DNA from: Desulfitobacterium metallireducens DSM 15288
GTDB lineage: Bacteria; Bacillota; Desulfitobacteriia; Desulfitobacteriales; Desulfitobacteriaceae
Assembly: GCF_000231405.2 (NCBI RefSeq)
Contig: NZ_CP007032.1
Location: forward strand, 2,976,001-3,040,000
Direction of reading: 5' to 3'
Length of the DNA stretch: 64,000 nt
Position numbers and translations under genes: made by a program. Shown here in pieces: positions 46,215 to 58,027 of this stretch; the first letter of the stretch is position 1, and every line of letters begins with the position of its first letter. The notes below the pieces were generated by a model. It searched no databases. It had not been told where the DNA came from and saw nothing but the letters and a program-made list of their open reading frames with translations.

Positions 46215-46896
46215 AGGGATCCGGAAAAACTTCAAAACGGGAACCGTTGAAACTGAAGTTCTCAAAGGGATTGATTTTCAAGTCTTGCAAGGAGAATTTA
46301 TTGTCGTCCTCGGCCAGAGTGGTTCAGGCAAAACAACATTGCTAAATATTATTGGAGGAATGACTCAGGCCTCGGCAGGTGAACTTTATTACCAAGGGCA
46401 GCCCCTTCATGAAGCGAAGGAAGGTGAACTGACACTTTACCGTCGAAAGGAAGTCGGTTTCGTCTTTCAGCATTATAATCTCATGCCCAATCTGACCGCC
46501 TATGAAAATGTCAAATTAGCCTCTGAGATTGCAGTCCATCCTCTTGTTATTGAAGAAGTCCTTGCTGATGTTGGATTAGAAGACTTAAAAGATCACTTTC
46601 CTTCACAACTCTCGGGAGGGCAACAACAACGAGTCGCAATAGCCCGTGCGATTGTCAAAAAGCCTTCCCTACTTCTGTGTGATGAACCTACCGGAGCCTT
46701 AGATATTCAAACTGGAATCCAGGTATTAAACGCGCTTCAGACACTGAATCAAAACTATCATATGACGATTTTGATTATTACTCATAATGGTGAGATTGCT
46801 AAAATGGCTAATCGTGTCTTTTTTCTTAAAGATGGGATCATGGACCATATCACGGTCAATGTACATCCCTTAGCACCGGAGGAACTCACATGGTAG
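46192..46896 (+). CDS. MacB/LolD-type ABC transporter ATPase
   Basis: A 234-residue ATPase with Walker [10 protein letters not shown], signature [14 protein letters not shown], Walker [13 protein letters not shown] and His in IITHN. I chose the TTG at 46192, 8 bases after GGAGGTGA; the longer in-frame start overlaps the TetR gene further. It powers the FtsX-type permease encoded next, with which it overlaps by 7 bases. The group extrudes peptides, antibiotics or lipoproteins by mechanotransmission rather than by membrane-channel transport. Confidence 0.92.
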   Translation: MTILLEGKGIRKNFKTGTVETEVLKGIDFQVLQGEFIVVLGQSGSGKTTLLNIIGGMTQASAGELYYQGQPLHEAKEGELTLYRRKEVGFVFQHYNLMPNLTAYENVKLASEIAVHPLVIEEVLADVGLEDLKDHFPSQLSGGQQQRVAIARAIVKKPSLLLCDEPTGALDIQTGIQVLNALQTLNQNYHMTILIITHNGEIAKMANRVFFLKDGIMDHITVNVHPLAPEELTW

Positions 46897-49268
46897 TTCT
46901 GCATCAAAAAGTTTTAAGAGAAGTCAAAGAGAATAAAGGCGTTTACGTGGCTTGCATGATTGTTATTGCGATCGGCCTGCTGGCCTTTACCTCGATGTCG
47001 ATCGTTGTTGAAAACTTAGAGCGAGCGCAACAGAATTTTTACGAAAGCACTCACTTTGCAGATGGTTTTATCCAATTAACAGGCTATCCCGAGAACAAAG
47101 TACAATCTCTTACTAATCTACCCGGTATTGAGGAAATTGAGGGTCGAATTGTTAAGGATGTTCACCTATTGGATGAAAATAGCGCTTCAAAACGTTCTTT
47201 GCGTCTTGTTACCTTAAACCCACCCAGTCATTCAACCCTTAATCAGGTTCAAATTGAAATTGGCCGCTTACCGAGTGACGGTAATGCTGAAATTTTAGTC
47301 GATCCTAAGTTTTTTAGGGCTAACCAACTTTCCCTAGGTGATAGTCTAACCCTCATCCTCGAGGGAAAACGCATCCCTTTTACGATCGTTGGCACTGCCC
47401 AAAGTCCGGAGTTTATTTATGCTCTTAAAAATGCTCAAGATCTTTATCCCGATCCTCAGACGTTCGGAATTGCTTATGTCCCCAAGAGTACGCTCAGTGC
47501 CCTCATTAAGGAATCCAACCAGGTCAATGATATGGTCTTTACTCTAGAGCCAGGTGCAGATTTTACGACGGTCAAAGACACCCTGCAAACGAGTCTTAAG
47601 GGTTATGGTATCCAAAGTATTATTCCACGCAAGGATCAAACCAGCGATGCTATTCTGAGCAATGAATTATCCTCCCTCAAAGCGACGGCCACATCTCTTC
47701 CTATCGTTTTCCTTGGTGTGGCTACGATTATTCTCTATACCATGCTATTACGTCTAATCGAGCAACAAAGAGGAATCATTGGAATACTTAAGGCTTTTGG
47801 CTTCACGAACCGAGAAATCATCCTGCATTACCTTTCTTATCCCCTTTTCATTGGGAGCTTGGGAGGACTTCTCGGCGGATTATCCGGGATCGCCCTGTCC
47901 TTTCCGATGACGACACTTTATCAAGAATATTTTGCGCTTCCTGGCCTTAAAAGTACCTTTTCTCTAAAATACTTATTTCTCGGTATAGTACTCTCCCTTA
48001 CCTTTAGTCTTCTCAGCGGAATCAAGGGCAGCCTCAACATTCTCCGCTTAGAACCTTCTGAGGCAATGCGGCCTGCTGCTCCCGTATCAGCCCGCAAAAC
48101 TAAAATTGAACAAATTACGTATCTCTGGACTAAGCTATCGTCTCAAGCCCAGATGGGGATTCGCAATGTTTTTCGCACTCCAGCTCGCAGTCTGATTACC
48201 ATCCTCGGTATGGCTGTCATCTTTAGCTTGATGAGTGTCTCCTGGTCGATGCAAAATATGACAGATAAACTCACCACCTTTCAGTTTGACAGCGTCCAAA
48301 CCTATGATGTGAAACTTTCTTTGAACCATCCGATTGCTACGAATGAAGCAGTCTATGCCCTAGCTCGTGAACCCGGGATTACCCAAGTCGAACCTGTTTT
48401 AGACGTCCCTGCGACCTTGAAAAATCAATGGCACAAGAAAGAAGTCCCGATTATGGGATTAACTCAGGATTCCACACTCTATAACATTTTAGATAAAAAA
48501 GAACACAAAATTGGAGTTCCCACCAGGGGTATCCTGATTTCTGATCGTTTAGCGAACCTTCTTCAGGTTAAAGTTGGAGACTCTCTTACCGTTGAAAGTC
48601 CACTCCGACGAGAGCGGCTTGATGATAAGGAACAAACCTTAGTGGTACAAGGAATCGTTCCCCAATATGTCGGTCTTAACGCCTTTATGGAAATTAATGC
48701 TCTCCAAGATTTTCTTCAGCAGGGCGAAATCAGCACTTCAATGTTAGTTCAAATGAGTCCTGAGGAAATAAGCGCTATCAAAAACAAATACCAAGATGCG
48801 AGTCAAGTTAGCTCAATTGAAGATATCCAAGAAAGCAAAGCAAAAATCGAGAAGATGATGGGCTCCTATGGTTTCACGACCTATTTTCTGGCTGTTCTTG
48901 CTGGTATCGCAGGCTTTGCTCTGATCTATAATTCGAGTATTATTTCGCTCTCTGAACGGCAACGCGAACTCGCTTCTTTACGCGTTCTGGGCATGACACC
49001 TAAAGAGGTTCTACGTGTGATTACCTCAGAACAATGGACATTGACCCTCTTCGGTATTATCTTAGGGATTCCGCTCTCCTATGGGCTTCTCGCAGGTATG
49101 GCTCAAGGTCTAAGTACTGATTTATATTCCATACCGACTGAACTTCCCTTTTCTGCGCTCGTTGGTGCTGCAGCAGGCACTCTATTTTCAGTATGGATCG
49201 CTCAGACCCGTACTTACCTAAAGATTAAGACTCTACCTTTCGTCGAAATTCTGGCTACGAAAGAGTAA
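46890..49268 (+). CDS. FtsX-type ABC transporter permease
   Basis: A 792-residue permease with two FtsX modules. One N-terminal helix (about 17-38) is followed by an extracytoplasmic domain of about 230 residues, three helices, a short cytoplasmic part, another helix and a second extracytoplasmic domain, then three final helices. RQRELASLRVLGMTPKEVLRV near residue 690 is the coupling segment that contacts the ATPase. It overlaps the ATPase gene by 7 bases. Works with the adaptor protein encoded next. Confidence 0.9.
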   Translation: MVVLHQKVLREVKENKGVYVACMIVIAIGLLAFTSMSIVVENLERAQQNFYESTHFADGFIQLTGYPENKVQSLTNLPGIEEIEGRIVKDVHLLDENSASKRSLRLVTLNPPSHSTLNQVQIEIGRLPSDGNAEILVDPKFFRANQLSLGDSLTLILEGKRIPFTIVGTAQSPEFIYALKNAQDLYPDPQTFGIAYVPKSTLSALIKESNQVNDMVFTLEPGADFTTVKDTLQTSLKGYGIQSIIPRKDQTSDAILSNELSSLKATATSLPIVFLGVATIILYTMLLRLIEQQRGIIGILKAFGFTNREIILHYLSYPLFIGSLGGLLGGLSGIALSFPMTTLYQEYFALPGLKSTFSLKYLFLGIVLSLTFSLLSGIKGSLNILRLEPSEAMRPAAPVSARKTKIEQITYLWTKLSSQAQMGIRNVFRTPARSLITILGMAVIFSLMSVSWSMQNMTDKLTTFQFDSVQTYDVKLSLNHPIATNEAVYALAREPGITQVEPVLDVPATLKNQWHKKEVPIMGLTQDSTLYNILDKKEHKIGVPTRGILISDRLANLLQVKVGDSLTVESPLRRERLDDKEQTLVVQGIVPQYVGLNAFMEINALQDFLQQGEISTSMLVQMSPEEISAIKNKYQDASQVSSIEDIQESKAKIEKMMGSYGFTTYFLAVLAGIAGFALIYNSSIISLSERQRELASLRVLGMTPKEVLRVITSEQWTLTLFGIILGIPLSYGLLAGMAQGLSTDLYSIPTELPFSALVGAAAGTLFSVWIAQTRTYLKIKTLPFVEILATKE

Positions 49269-49296
49269 AATTTCTCATGATCTAGGAGGGATCTCT

Positions 49297-50583
49297 ATGT
49301 CGTTACCTCAATTTAAACTTATATCCCGACTCAAAGAAAAAAAGGGGAAGAGAATCCTGATTATCGGAGGAATCGCCCTGCTAAGCATTGTGGGAGTCCT
49401 TGCCTCCTCCACTTTACCGCTTGAAGGGGAAATTTTAACTGTACACCCAGCTGAATTTTCCAAAGGATTTACGGAAGAGGCCCAAGTCCAGGCCTTAAAC
49501 GAATTATCCGTCTATAATTCGGTTGATGGAAAAATCGCCACACTCCACGTTCAAAACGGCGACTCTGTTGCGAAAGGGCAAGTCTTAGTCGAACTTGAAA
49601 CTCAGGATTTACAGAACCAAGTTGATGTACTCAAGGCTCAACTCACAAGTTTAGAGGGACAACGTCAACAAACCTATCGCACACCCCAACCTGCACTGAT
49701 CCAACAACAAAATTTGCTAATTAGCCTTGCGGAACAAGATGTTCTCGCTCAAGAACAAGCCCTTGCCCGAAGCAAAGCCCTCTATGAGGCAGGTGCGATT
49801 CCCCTTGTTAATTACGAAGAGGCTCAACATCTAACGGAAAAGGCCAAAAGTTCACTCGAACAGCAGAAGCTTGCTCTTCAGCTCCTCTATCAGCAAGGAG
49901 AGCCCGCTCCCGGAACAGAGCTCTATTTTTCTGGCCAGACAAAAGCCCTAGACACGCAAATCAGTCTACTTGAGGATAAAATTCAAAAATCTATAATCAT
50001 TTCACCCCAGGACGGATTGATCAAAGATCTTACCCTTAAAACAGGGATGGTCATGCCCTCCGGTCAATTCTTGCTCTCTATTGCTCCAAATCAGGGCTAT
50101 CGACTCAAAAGCTATATCTTAGCCAGTGATGCTTTGGATATCAAGCTGGGAAGTGAGGTTAAGCTTTTTCAGGAGACAAGTACTGGCACTGTAACGCGAA
50201 CGGGGAAAGTAGAATCCGTTTCCCCTTCAGCTAGCGAACGTATCTCCCCGCTTGGACTTAAAGAAAATCGGGTTGAAGTCACGATCCTCTTGCAAAGTGA
50301 TACCCCGGTTATTCTCGGAAGCAGCATGGATGTTCAGTTTATTACCCATCAGGAATCCAATCGTATCCTGATCCCTAAAACAGCACTCTTTCCTTACCAA
50401 GATGGGCAAGCCCTTTGGGTCATCCGAGATGGGAAGGCAACCTTACAACCGGTGACCAAAGGCTTAGAAAATGACAAAGAAAGCATCATCGAAAAAGGCC
50501 TCGAGGATGGGGATCAGGTCTTACTCGATACCGAACTTAAAGGACTGAAGGAAGGTAAACGAATAAAGGCTGCTCAAACGTAA
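49297..50583 (+). CDS. HlyD/MacA-type membrane-fusion adaptor
   Basis: A 428-residue adaptor with a single N-terminal membrane helix (about residues 21-40). A lipoyl-like half motif lies near residue 80 (VDGKIATLHVQNGDSVAKGQVLVEL), then a coiled-coil hairpin (about 105-210), the second lipoyl half (IISPQDGLIKDLTLKTGMVM) and beta-barrel domains to the end. In Firmicutes such adaptors (YknX-like) assist MacB-type exporters at the cell surface. Last gene of the tetR operon, followed by a strong terminator. Confidence 0.9.
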   Translation: MSLPQFKLISRLKEKKGKRILIIGGIALLSIVGVLASSTLPLEGEILTVHPAEFSKGFTEEAQVQALNELSVYNSVDGKIATLHVQNGDSVAKGQVLVELETQDLQNQVDVLKAQLTSLEGQRQQTYRTPQPALIQQQNLLISLAEQDVLAQEQALARSKALYEAGAIPLVNYEEAQHLTEKAKSSLEQQKLALQLLYQQGEPAPGTELYFSGQTKALDTQISLLEDKIQKSIIISPQDGLIKDLTLKTGMVMPSGQFLLSIAPNQGYRLKSYILASDALDIKLGSEVKLFQETSTGTVTRTGKVESVSPSASERISPLGLKENRVEVTILLQSDTPVILGSSMDVQFITHQESNRILIPKTALFPYQDGQALWVIRDGKATLQPVTKGLENDKESIIEKGLEDGDQVLLDTELKGLKEGKRIKAAQT

Positions 50584-50633
50584 GCTTAAGCGAACCTACC
50601 GGCAAGTGACAATAAAATATTCAGAGAATCAAA

Positions 50634-50672
50634 AAAATGACGCTTAGGTTCAATAAACCAAGCGTCATTTTT
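50634..50672 (+). terminator. terminator of the export operon
   Basis: AAAATGACGCTTAGGTT pairs with AACCAAGCGTCATTTT across a 5-base loop, then T; 51 bases after the adaptor stop. Confidence 0.8.
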
Positions 50673-50692
50673 CTTGTCAGTTGAGTGCAAAC

Positions 50693-50779
50693 TCAAATTT
50701 CCTCAACTCTGAGGTTAAAAAACAGAAAAAGGATCAGGGCAACAACAATTACAAGCATTACAATTCCAAAGATCCACAT
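50693..50779 (-). CDS. 28-residue single-helix membrane peptide
   Basis: ATG at 50779 to TGA at 50693. The peptide begins MWIFGIVMLVIVVALILF and ends FNLRVEEI: one membrane helix with a charged tail. A GGGGGTG ribosome site lies 7 bases before the ATG. The size and layout match small membrane proteins that bind larger complexes (for example CydX-type), but no partner can be named. It is 100 bases downstream of smpB and may share its transcript. Confidence 0.6.
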   Translation of the reverse strand: MWIFGIVMLVIVVALILFLFFNLRVEEI

Positions 50780-50881
50780 ATATGGACACCCCCTTTTCTT
50801 AGAAATCAAAGGATTAGAGGGCTTGCCTACTCCATTATATGTTAATCAAGCATAACTGTTCATCCAAACCGGTAGTCACCC

Positions 50882-51352
50882 TTAGAACCCCTTTTGGCGA
50901 TCGCGCAGGGTGCGCTCAATGTCTCGTTTCGCATCGCGTTCAGCAATAGCGTCACGCTTATCATAGTTTTTCTTTCCTTTACAAACTCCCAGCTCGATCT
51001 TGGCCATACCTTTTCGCAGATAAATCCGTGTCGGAATCAGGGTCAACCCCTGAAGCTGAATCTTGCCTACCAATTTTATAATTTCGGAATGGTTCAAAAG
51101 AAGCTTCCGTTTTCTTAAAGGGTCATGATTGTAACGATTACCTTGTTCATAAGGGCTGATGTGCATCTGATATAGCCAAACTTCGCCATTATCAATCCGA
51201 GCATAGCTATCTTTCAGATTCACCCGACTATTACGAATCGACTTGATTTCTGTTCCTGTTAAAATGATCCCCGCTTCAAGCTTCTCCTCAACAAAATAAT
51301 CGTGATACGCTTTTTTATTTTCGGAAATGACCTTAATTCCTTCAGATGCCAC
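50882..51352 (-). CDS. smpB: SsrA-binding protein SmpB
   Basis: A 156-residue protein that binds tmRNA and brings it to stalled ribosomes. Family blocks are [36 protein letters not shown], and the C-terminal basic tail [22 protein letters not shown], each recognisable as separate stretches. Length is normal. It is the last large gene of the block that begins with rpoN; its RNA partner, ssrA, lies further along the same strand at 43351-43701 with an export operon on the other strand between. Confidence 0.95.
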   Translation of the reverse strand: MASEGIKVISENKKAYHDYFVEEKLEAGIILTGTEIKSIRNSRVNLKDSYARIDNGEVWLYQMHISPYEQGNRYNHDPLRKRKLLLNHSEIIKLVGKIQLQGLTLIPTRIYLRKGMAKIELGVCKGKKNYDKRDAIAERDAKRDIERTLRDRQKGF

Positions 51353-51499
51353 AATGACCCTCCTCTCACTCTTTAGTATTTAAGTATACCACAGCTTTAT
51401 TTTTTTTTCAGTATAGGGGACTTTAGCTTAGACTTGGACTTTGTCCCTATAGCTTATCCGTGATTTCCCCTTGCTAAACGAAGTGGGCCAAGAAAAGTA

Positions 51500-51539
51500 G
51501 GAAAAGGACGCCACTCTAGCCAGAGGGGCGCCCTTTTCC
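51500..51539 (-). terminator. terminator after hppA
   Basis: GGAAAAGGACGCC (51500-51512) pairs with GGCGCCCTTTTCC (51527-51539) allowing one bulge; 37 bases after the hppA stop. Confidence 0.7.
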
Positions 51540-51575
51540 GTTCTACGATATCTATAGGCAATCTTAGTCCAAGCC

Positions 51576-53600
51576 CTATCTTAAGAAGGGAGCAATAATC
51601 AAAGAAATCGTTCCCATAACCTTAATCAAAGCATTTAAGGAAGGACCTGCTGTATCCTTGAAGGGGTCTCCAACAGTATCTCCGATAACAGCTGCTGCAT
51701 GAGTCGGAGTTCCTTTTCCACCAAGGTTTCCCGCTTCAATGTATTTCTTCGCATTATCCCAGGCTCCGCCGGCATTCGCCATAAATATAGCCATCAACAA
51801 GCCAGCAACTGTTCCGCCTGCGAGCATTCCGCCCATGGCATCCTTACCCAAACCAAAACCAACAAGTAACGGAGTTCCTACAGCTAGCAAACCAGGAACA
51901 ACCATTTCACGAATTGCAGCCTTGGTGGAGATATCGACGCAAGCCCGGTAATCCGGTTTCGCTTTACCTTCCATCAAACCAGGAATTTCTCGGAACTGCC
52001 GGCGAACTTCTCCGATCATTTCAAAGGCTGCTTTCCCAACCGCTTCCATTGCAAACGCGGAGAAAAGGAACGGAACGGCAGCTCCAATGAACAAACCAAT
52101 AATGGTCGTTGGGACAAGAATATTGATACTCTCTAAATGAGCTAACTCCGAGAAAGCACTGAACAGTGCGAGACCTGTCAAAGCTGCAGAGCCAATAGCA
52201 AATCCCTTAGCAACAGCAGCCGTTGTATTTCCAACAGAGTCTAATTGATCTGTTGTTTTACGAACATTAGGTTCGAGTTCAGCCATTTCAGCAATACCCC
52301 CGGCATTATCTGCAACAGGTCCGAAGGAATCGATGGCCACAACCATACCTGCTGTGGAAAGCATCGCCATCGCCGCAATTGCAATTCCATAAACGCCTGC
52401 GGCTTGGAAGGAGACATAGATCGCTACGCAAATCACAATAACAGGAAGTGCTGTACTCTTCATCCCTGTTGCCAGACCTGCAATGAGATTCGTCGCTGCT
52501 CCGGTTTCTGACGCTTTTGCAATCGCTTGGGCAGGTTTCTTTTGGTTTGAGGTGTAATACTCCGTTAACATACCGATCAGCACGTTAACAACTAACCCTG
52601 CAATAACTGCGATAAATACGCGATTCGGAGTTATTGTTAAGGTATTACTTACTTTTAAAGTGGATGGCAACATCACATTGACCAGCCCAAAAGCCCCGAG
52701 TGCAGTTAAAGCATTCGTGCCCCAAAGTCCTTTATTTAAAGCCGTTTGAGGGTTAGCATTTTCACCCGTTCGTACAAAGAAGCTGGCGATGATTGCCGAA
52801 AGAATTCCAACTACACCAATCATTAGAGGCAGCATAATTCCGGGTAAGCCGCCATTGACTTGAGCAAAGACTGTTCCGCCAACTAACATAGCTGCAATCG
52901 TTGAAGCCGCATACGACTCGAACAGGTCAGCTCCCATGCCTGCTGTGTCTCCGACATTGTCACCTACGTTATCCGCAATAACAGCCGGATTACGCGGATC
53001 ATCTTCAGGAATTCCAGCTTCAACCTTACCTACAAGGTCTGCACCCACATCTGCCGCTTTGGTATAAATTCCTCCGCCAACACGAGCAAAAAGAGCGATC
53101 GCACTTGCACCAAAGGCAAAAGAGTTAATAATTACAACATCACGGAACAACAAATAAAGCACTGCAACTCCGATAATACCTAAACCCACAACAGATAACC
53201 CCATGACTGCGCCTGCGCGGAAGGAAACTCCCAGCGCTTTGTTAAGGCTTGTCCGAGCCGCTTCTGTTGTCCGAGCATTAGCCCGGGTTGTAATACTCAT
53301 CCCGATATATCCTGCTCCTGCGGAAAGAATAGCACCAAACAGGAAGGAGACTGCCGTTTGCCATCCTGTTGCCCCTTTTAAGAAAAACAAAAGGATAAAT
53401 ATAATAATAACAAAAGGAATCAGCGTACGATATTGACGATTGAGGTAAGCCATCGCTCCCTCTTGGATAGCTTGGGAAATTTCTTGCATCCGGGCATTTC
53501 CCGGACTAGCCTTTAATACACTCGTTGCAAAATAAAATGCAAATATAAGACCAAGTACACCTGCCACGATGGCAATGAAAGGCATTGAAGCAAAATCCAT
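51576..53600 (-). CDS. hppA: membrane ion-translocating pyrophosphatase, K+-dependent type
   Basis: A 674-residue protein with about 16 membrane helices that couples PPi hydrolysis to H+ or Na+ pumping. The substrate-site motifs [19 protein letters not shown], then DNVGDNVGD, and the C-terminal [15 protein letters not shown] are all present. [10 protein letters not shown] carries Ala at the position where K+-independent enzymes have Lys, so it should need potassium. The choice between Na+ and H+ cannot be made by eye. It helps energy-limited anaerobes recover energy from biosynthetic PPi. Confidence 0.95.
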   Translation of the reverse strand: MDFASMPFIAIVAGVLGLIFAFYFATSVLKASPGNARMQEISQAIQEGAMAYLNRQYRTLIPFVIIIFILLFFLKGATGWQTAVSFLFGAILSAGAGYIGMSITTRANARTTEAARTSLNKALGVSFRAGAVMGLSVVGLGIIGVAVLYLLFRDVVIINSFAFGASAIALFARVGGGIYTKAADVGADLVGKVEAGIPEDDPRNPAVIADNVGDNVGDTAGMGADLFESYAASTIAAMLVGGTVFAQVNGGLPGIMLPLMIGVVGILSAIIASFFVRTGENANPQTALNKGLWGTNALTALGAFGLVNVMLPSTLKVSNTLTITPNRVFIAVIAGLVVNVLIGMLTEYYTSNQKKPAQAIAKASETGAATNLIAGLATGMKSTALPVIVICVAIYVSFQAAGVYGIAIAAMAMLSTAGMVVAIDSFGPVADNAGGIAEMAELEPNVRKTTDQLDSVGNTTAAVAKGFAIGSAALTGLALFSAFSELAHLESINILVPTTIIGLFIGAAVPFLFSAFAMEAVGKAAFEMIGEVRRQFREIPGLMEGKAKPDYRACVDISTKAAIREMVVPGLLAVGTPLLVGFGLGKDAMGGMLAGGTVAGLLMAIFMANAGGAWDNAKKYIEAGNLGGKGTPTHAAAVIGDTVGDPFKDTAGPSLNALIKVMGTISLIIAPFLR

Positions 53601-53812
53601 GATGAAAACCTCCTAAGTTTTTGATGGATAACTAAGCCTGGCCCACGGTGTGCATTTATTCAGTTTCCCTTGTCCTAGACGTCTAAGCTACATTCCCTAT
53701 TCAATAATTATGTAAGATTGAATTATCATTTTGTGCTTCTGAGTAAATGAAGTTTTTCACTCAAGATCAAAAATATTCCGAAAAAATTAAAAGAATGGAG
53801 TGATGTAAAAAA

Positions 53813-53850
53813 AGGAGCCCTGGACTTATTTTAAAAGCCAGGTTACTCCT
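53813..53850 (-). terminator. terminator overlapping the secG stop
   Basis: On the minus strand AGGAG-TAA-CCTGG pairs with CCAGG-GC-TCCT and is followed by TTTTTTT. The left arm lies within the last codons of secG. Confidence 0.7.
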
Positions 53851-54050
53851 AATGAACTCACTAAAAAGAGCGCAGCTGAAATAATGCTCAATTTCTCGAA
53901 CAGTTCATCCATACCCTTCTTTTTGCCAAAGAAAGATTCACCCGCTCCACCGATCGCTCCAAGACCAGCTCCAGTGCCAGATTGAAGAAGTACCGTCGCA
54001 ATTAATCCGATTGAACTAATCAGTAGTATAATCGTTAGAAAAACCAACAT
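53826..54050 (-). CDS. secG: protein translocase subunit SecG
   Basis: A 74-residue protein with two membrane helices joined by the conserved loop LLQSGTGAGLGAIGG and FFGKKKG. SecG assists SecYEG during protein export. I chose the ATG at 54050, with GGAGGTG 9 bases upstream. Position after eno is common in Firmicutes. Confidence 0.92.
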   Translation of the reverse strand: MLVFLTIILLISSIGLIATVLLQSGTGAGLGAIGGAGESFFGKKKGMDELFEKLSIISAALFLVSSLGVTWLLK

Positions 54051-54215
54051 GTTGTCATTCACCTCCTCAACTCGAGTACGTTCATTCGTCATGTTTTTTT
54101 ACAATTACTAGTAACCTATTTTAGCATAGAAAAAGAAAGAATGGCAAGGGACCTAGATCCGTATAACGGTACTAAGTCCCGAGTTTTTATTTTAATAATG
54201 GATAAAGCGATATTG

Positions 54216-55535
<1,320 letters not shown>

Positions 55536-55566
55536 TTAGGATTACGGAAAAAATCCGGTAACCTCG

Positions 55567-55629
55567 ATGGTCGTGTAGCTTCTCCCCGAAAGCGTTCACT
55601 TCTGTGGGAAAAGCTACGCTTGCAGGTCA
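55567..55629. repeat. dispersed palindromic repeat, copy B
   Basis: GTAGCTTCTCCCC (55574-55586) pairs with GGGAAAAGCTAC further on, around CGTTCACTTCTGTG. Related to the 23058-23215 copy. It lies between gpmI and eno and may slow or stabilise the transcript. Confidence 0.5.
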
Positions 55630-55637
55630 ATAAATCC

Positions 55638-57191
55638 TTAGGCTGTTATCAAACTTTTCCCCGTCATATCCATAGGCTGAGGGATATTCAAAAGCTTAAG
55701 CATCGTCGGTGCGATATCGCAAAGTGCTCCACCTTCGCGCAATTTACTGGCTTTGTATGTATCGTTAATCAAAATAAAGGGTACAGGATTCGTTGTATGT
55801 GCGGTAAGGGGTCTCCCCGTCTTAAAATCAATTTTGGCTTCAGCATTGCCATGATCAGCCGTAATCAGGATAGTACCCCCCTGTTTTTGGACCGCCGGGA
55901 TGATCTTCCCGATGCATTCATCAACCGCTTCAATCGCTTTAATCACAGCCTCGAATTCCCCAGTATGACCCACCATATCGGAGTTTGCAAAATTTAAGAT
56001 AATCACGTCATAAGAACCCTTCTGCACGCGTATCAAAAGTTCCTCTGTTACCTCAAGCGCACTCATTTCTGGTTTTAAATTATAAGTGGCTACCTTCGGT
56101 GATGGAATCAAGCATCGGTCTTCTCCTGGGCATGGATCCTCGACCCCGCCATTAAAAAAGAAGGTCACATGAGCATATTTTTCTGTTTCCGCAATACGGA
56201 GTTGTTTCTTATGCTGTTGAGCAAGCACCTCTCCCAGCGTATTCTCCAGATTTTGCGGAGGAAAGGCCACCGGTGTTTTAAGCGTAACATCATACTCAGT
56301 CAGACAAACATAATGAATGCTCGGATGTTCTTTGCGCTTAAAGCCTGTAAATTCTTCATCCACAAAAGCATGTGAGATTTGTCGGGCACGATCGGAGCGA
56401 AAATTAAAGAAGATGACACTATCGCCCTCCTGAATTTTCCCTAGAGGTTGCCCTGCACCGTCAATGATCACCGTGGGAACGACAAATTCATCGTTCACCC
56501 GAACATCATAGGATTGTTCAACCGCTGCAAAGAGATTGGGCGCTTTCAGGCCCTCACCTTGAACAAGTGCATTATAGGCCTTTTCTACTCGATCCCAGCG
56601 TTGATCACGATCCATAAGATAATACCGGCCGGATACTGAGGCAACTTGGCCAACTCCCAGTTCTTCCATTTTTTCATTCAATTGCCCCAAATAGGTCTTG
56701 GCACTTTGAGGTAGAACATCTCGCCCATCCAAAACCACATGGATAAACACGTTTTTTACACCTATCATTTTCGCCATCTCCAGCAGAGCAAAAAGATGGT
56801 CTAGATGAGAGTGGACTCCGCCATCTGAAACTAAGCCCATTAAATGTAAGGCTCCAGGTCCATTTTTAACCCGCTCCATGGCTTCCTCTAAAACGGGATT
56901 CTTCGCAAACTCTCCTGTTTTGATGGCTTTAAAAATCCGCGTTAGTTCCTGATACACGACCCGTCCGGCTCCAATATTTAAATGCCCGACTTCAGAATTT
57001 CCCATCTGTCCAGCAGGGAGACCTACAGCCTCACCTGAAGCTTCTAATCGTGTATGGGGATAGGTTTCTAATAAATGATCAAAATGGGGTTTATGCGCTT
57101 GAGCAATTGCATTTCCCTTCAACTCTGGGCTATAACCCCAACCATCCAGAATCATCAAAAGCAGGGGTTTTTTTGCCCGTTCATCTGTCAA
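55638..57191 (-). CDS. gpmI: cofactor-independent phosphoglycerate mutase
   Basis: A 517-residue iPGM of the alkaline-phosphatase superfamily, interconverting 3- and 2-phosphoglycerate with two Mn2+. The metal ligands are in [11 protein letters not shown] near the start, [12 protein letters not shown] with the phosphorylated Ser near residue 64, [12 protein letters not shown] and TADHGNAE near the C-terminus. TTG start with GAGGTG upstream. Manganese dependence makes this enzyme pH-sensitive in sporulating Bacillus. Confidence 0.96.
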   Translation of the reverse strand: MTDERAKKPLLLMILDGWGYSPELKGNAIAQAHKPHFDHLLETYPHTRLEASGEAVGLPAGQMGNSEVGHLNIGAGRVVYQELTRIFKAIKTGEFAKNPVLEEAMERVKNGPGALHLMGLVSDGGVHSHLDHLFALLEMAKMIGVKNVFIHVVLDGRDVLPQSAKTYLGQLNEKMEELGVGQVASVSGRYYLMDRDQRWDRVEKAYNALVQGEGLKAPNLFAAVEQSYDVRVNDEFVVPTVIIDGAGQPLGKIQEGDSVIFFNFRSDRARQISHAFVDEEFTGFKRKEHPSIHYVCLTEYDVTLKTPVAFPPQNLENTLGEVLAQQHKKQLRIAETEKYAHVTFFFNGGVEDPCPGEDRCLIPSPKVATYNLKPEMSALEVTEELLIRVQKGSYDVIILNFANSDMVGHTGEFEAVIKAIEAVDECIGKIIPAVQKQGGTILITADHGNAEAKIDFKTGRPLTAHTTNPVPFILINDTYKASKLREGGALCDIAPTMLKLLNIPQPMDMTGKSLITA

Positions 57192-57232
57192 CGCTACTCA
57201 CCTCACTTACAAAACTAAAATTTATACGGACC

Positions 57233-58000
57233 TTAAAGGGAAATTCTTGCATTCTCAATGAGTTGAGCAAAACCCTCTGCATCCAGACTGGCACCACCCA
57301 CTAAGGCTCCATCAATATCGGGCTGAGTCATCAATTCTGCAATATTATCCGCTTTGACACTCCCACCATATAGGATGTTGACCTCATCCGCAACAGCACC
57401 CGCAATTCCCGCTAAGGTTGAGCGAATGGCTGAACACATATCCTGAGCATCTTGGCTGGAAGCCGTTTTCCCCGTTCCTATAGCCCAGAGTGGTTCATAG
57501 GCAATGACGACTCGCTTAAGCTCCGCTGGTGGCAAGTCCATTAAATCCTTCTCGACTTGTCCCCGGACCATAGCCAGCGCCCGTCCTTCCTCTCGATGAG
57601 CAAGATTTTCACCCACACAGAGGATAGGCGTCAATCCAGCTTTCAAAGCAGCCTTCACTTTTTTCGCAATCTCTTCATCTGTTTCATGTAAAATCTCACG
57701 ACGCTCTGAATGCCCTACAATCACGTAGGTACAAGCGATATCGACAAGCATCTCTGCCGAAATCTCCCCTGTAAATGCGCCTGCTGATCCCCAAAATAAA
57801 TCCTGCGCTCCAATATGGATCACGCTTTCTTCGAGATCATCTTTCAAAGCATTCAAAGCCGTGAAAGGAGCACAAACGACAACATCCACGTCTGTTACCT
57901 CTCCGACTCGGGCGAGAAGTTCACCGGCATAATCTTGTGCCTCCCGGACATTTTTGTTCATCTTCCAGTTCCCGGCGATAATCGGATGCCGTTTCGACAT
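57233..58000 (-). CDS. tpiA: triosephosphate isomerase
   Basis: A 255-residue TIM barrel. N-terminal PIIAGNWKMNK with the catalytic Lys, VIVGHSERR with the catalytic His, the AYEPLWAIGTGK loop with the catalytic Glu, and the phosphate-binding NILYGGSVK and GALVGGASL. It equilibrates dihydroxyacetone phosphate, the product of the GlpABC enzyme encoded upstream, with glyceraldehyde 3-phosphate. Confidence 0.96.
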   Translation of the reverse strand: MSKRHPIIAGNWKMNKNVREAQDYAGELLARVGEVTDVDVVVCAPFTALNALKDDLEESVIHIGAQDLFWGSAGAFTGEISAEMLVDIACTYVIVGHSERREILHETDEEIAKKVKAALKAGLTPILCVGENLAHREEGRALAMVRGQVEKDLMDLPPAELKRVVIAYEPLWAIGTGKTASSQDAQDMCSAIRSTLAGIAGAVADEVNILYGGSVKADNIAELMTQPDIDGALVGGASLDAEGFAQLIENARISL

Positions 58001-58027
58001 TAAATCAGTCTCCTTTGTCGTAAAAAA

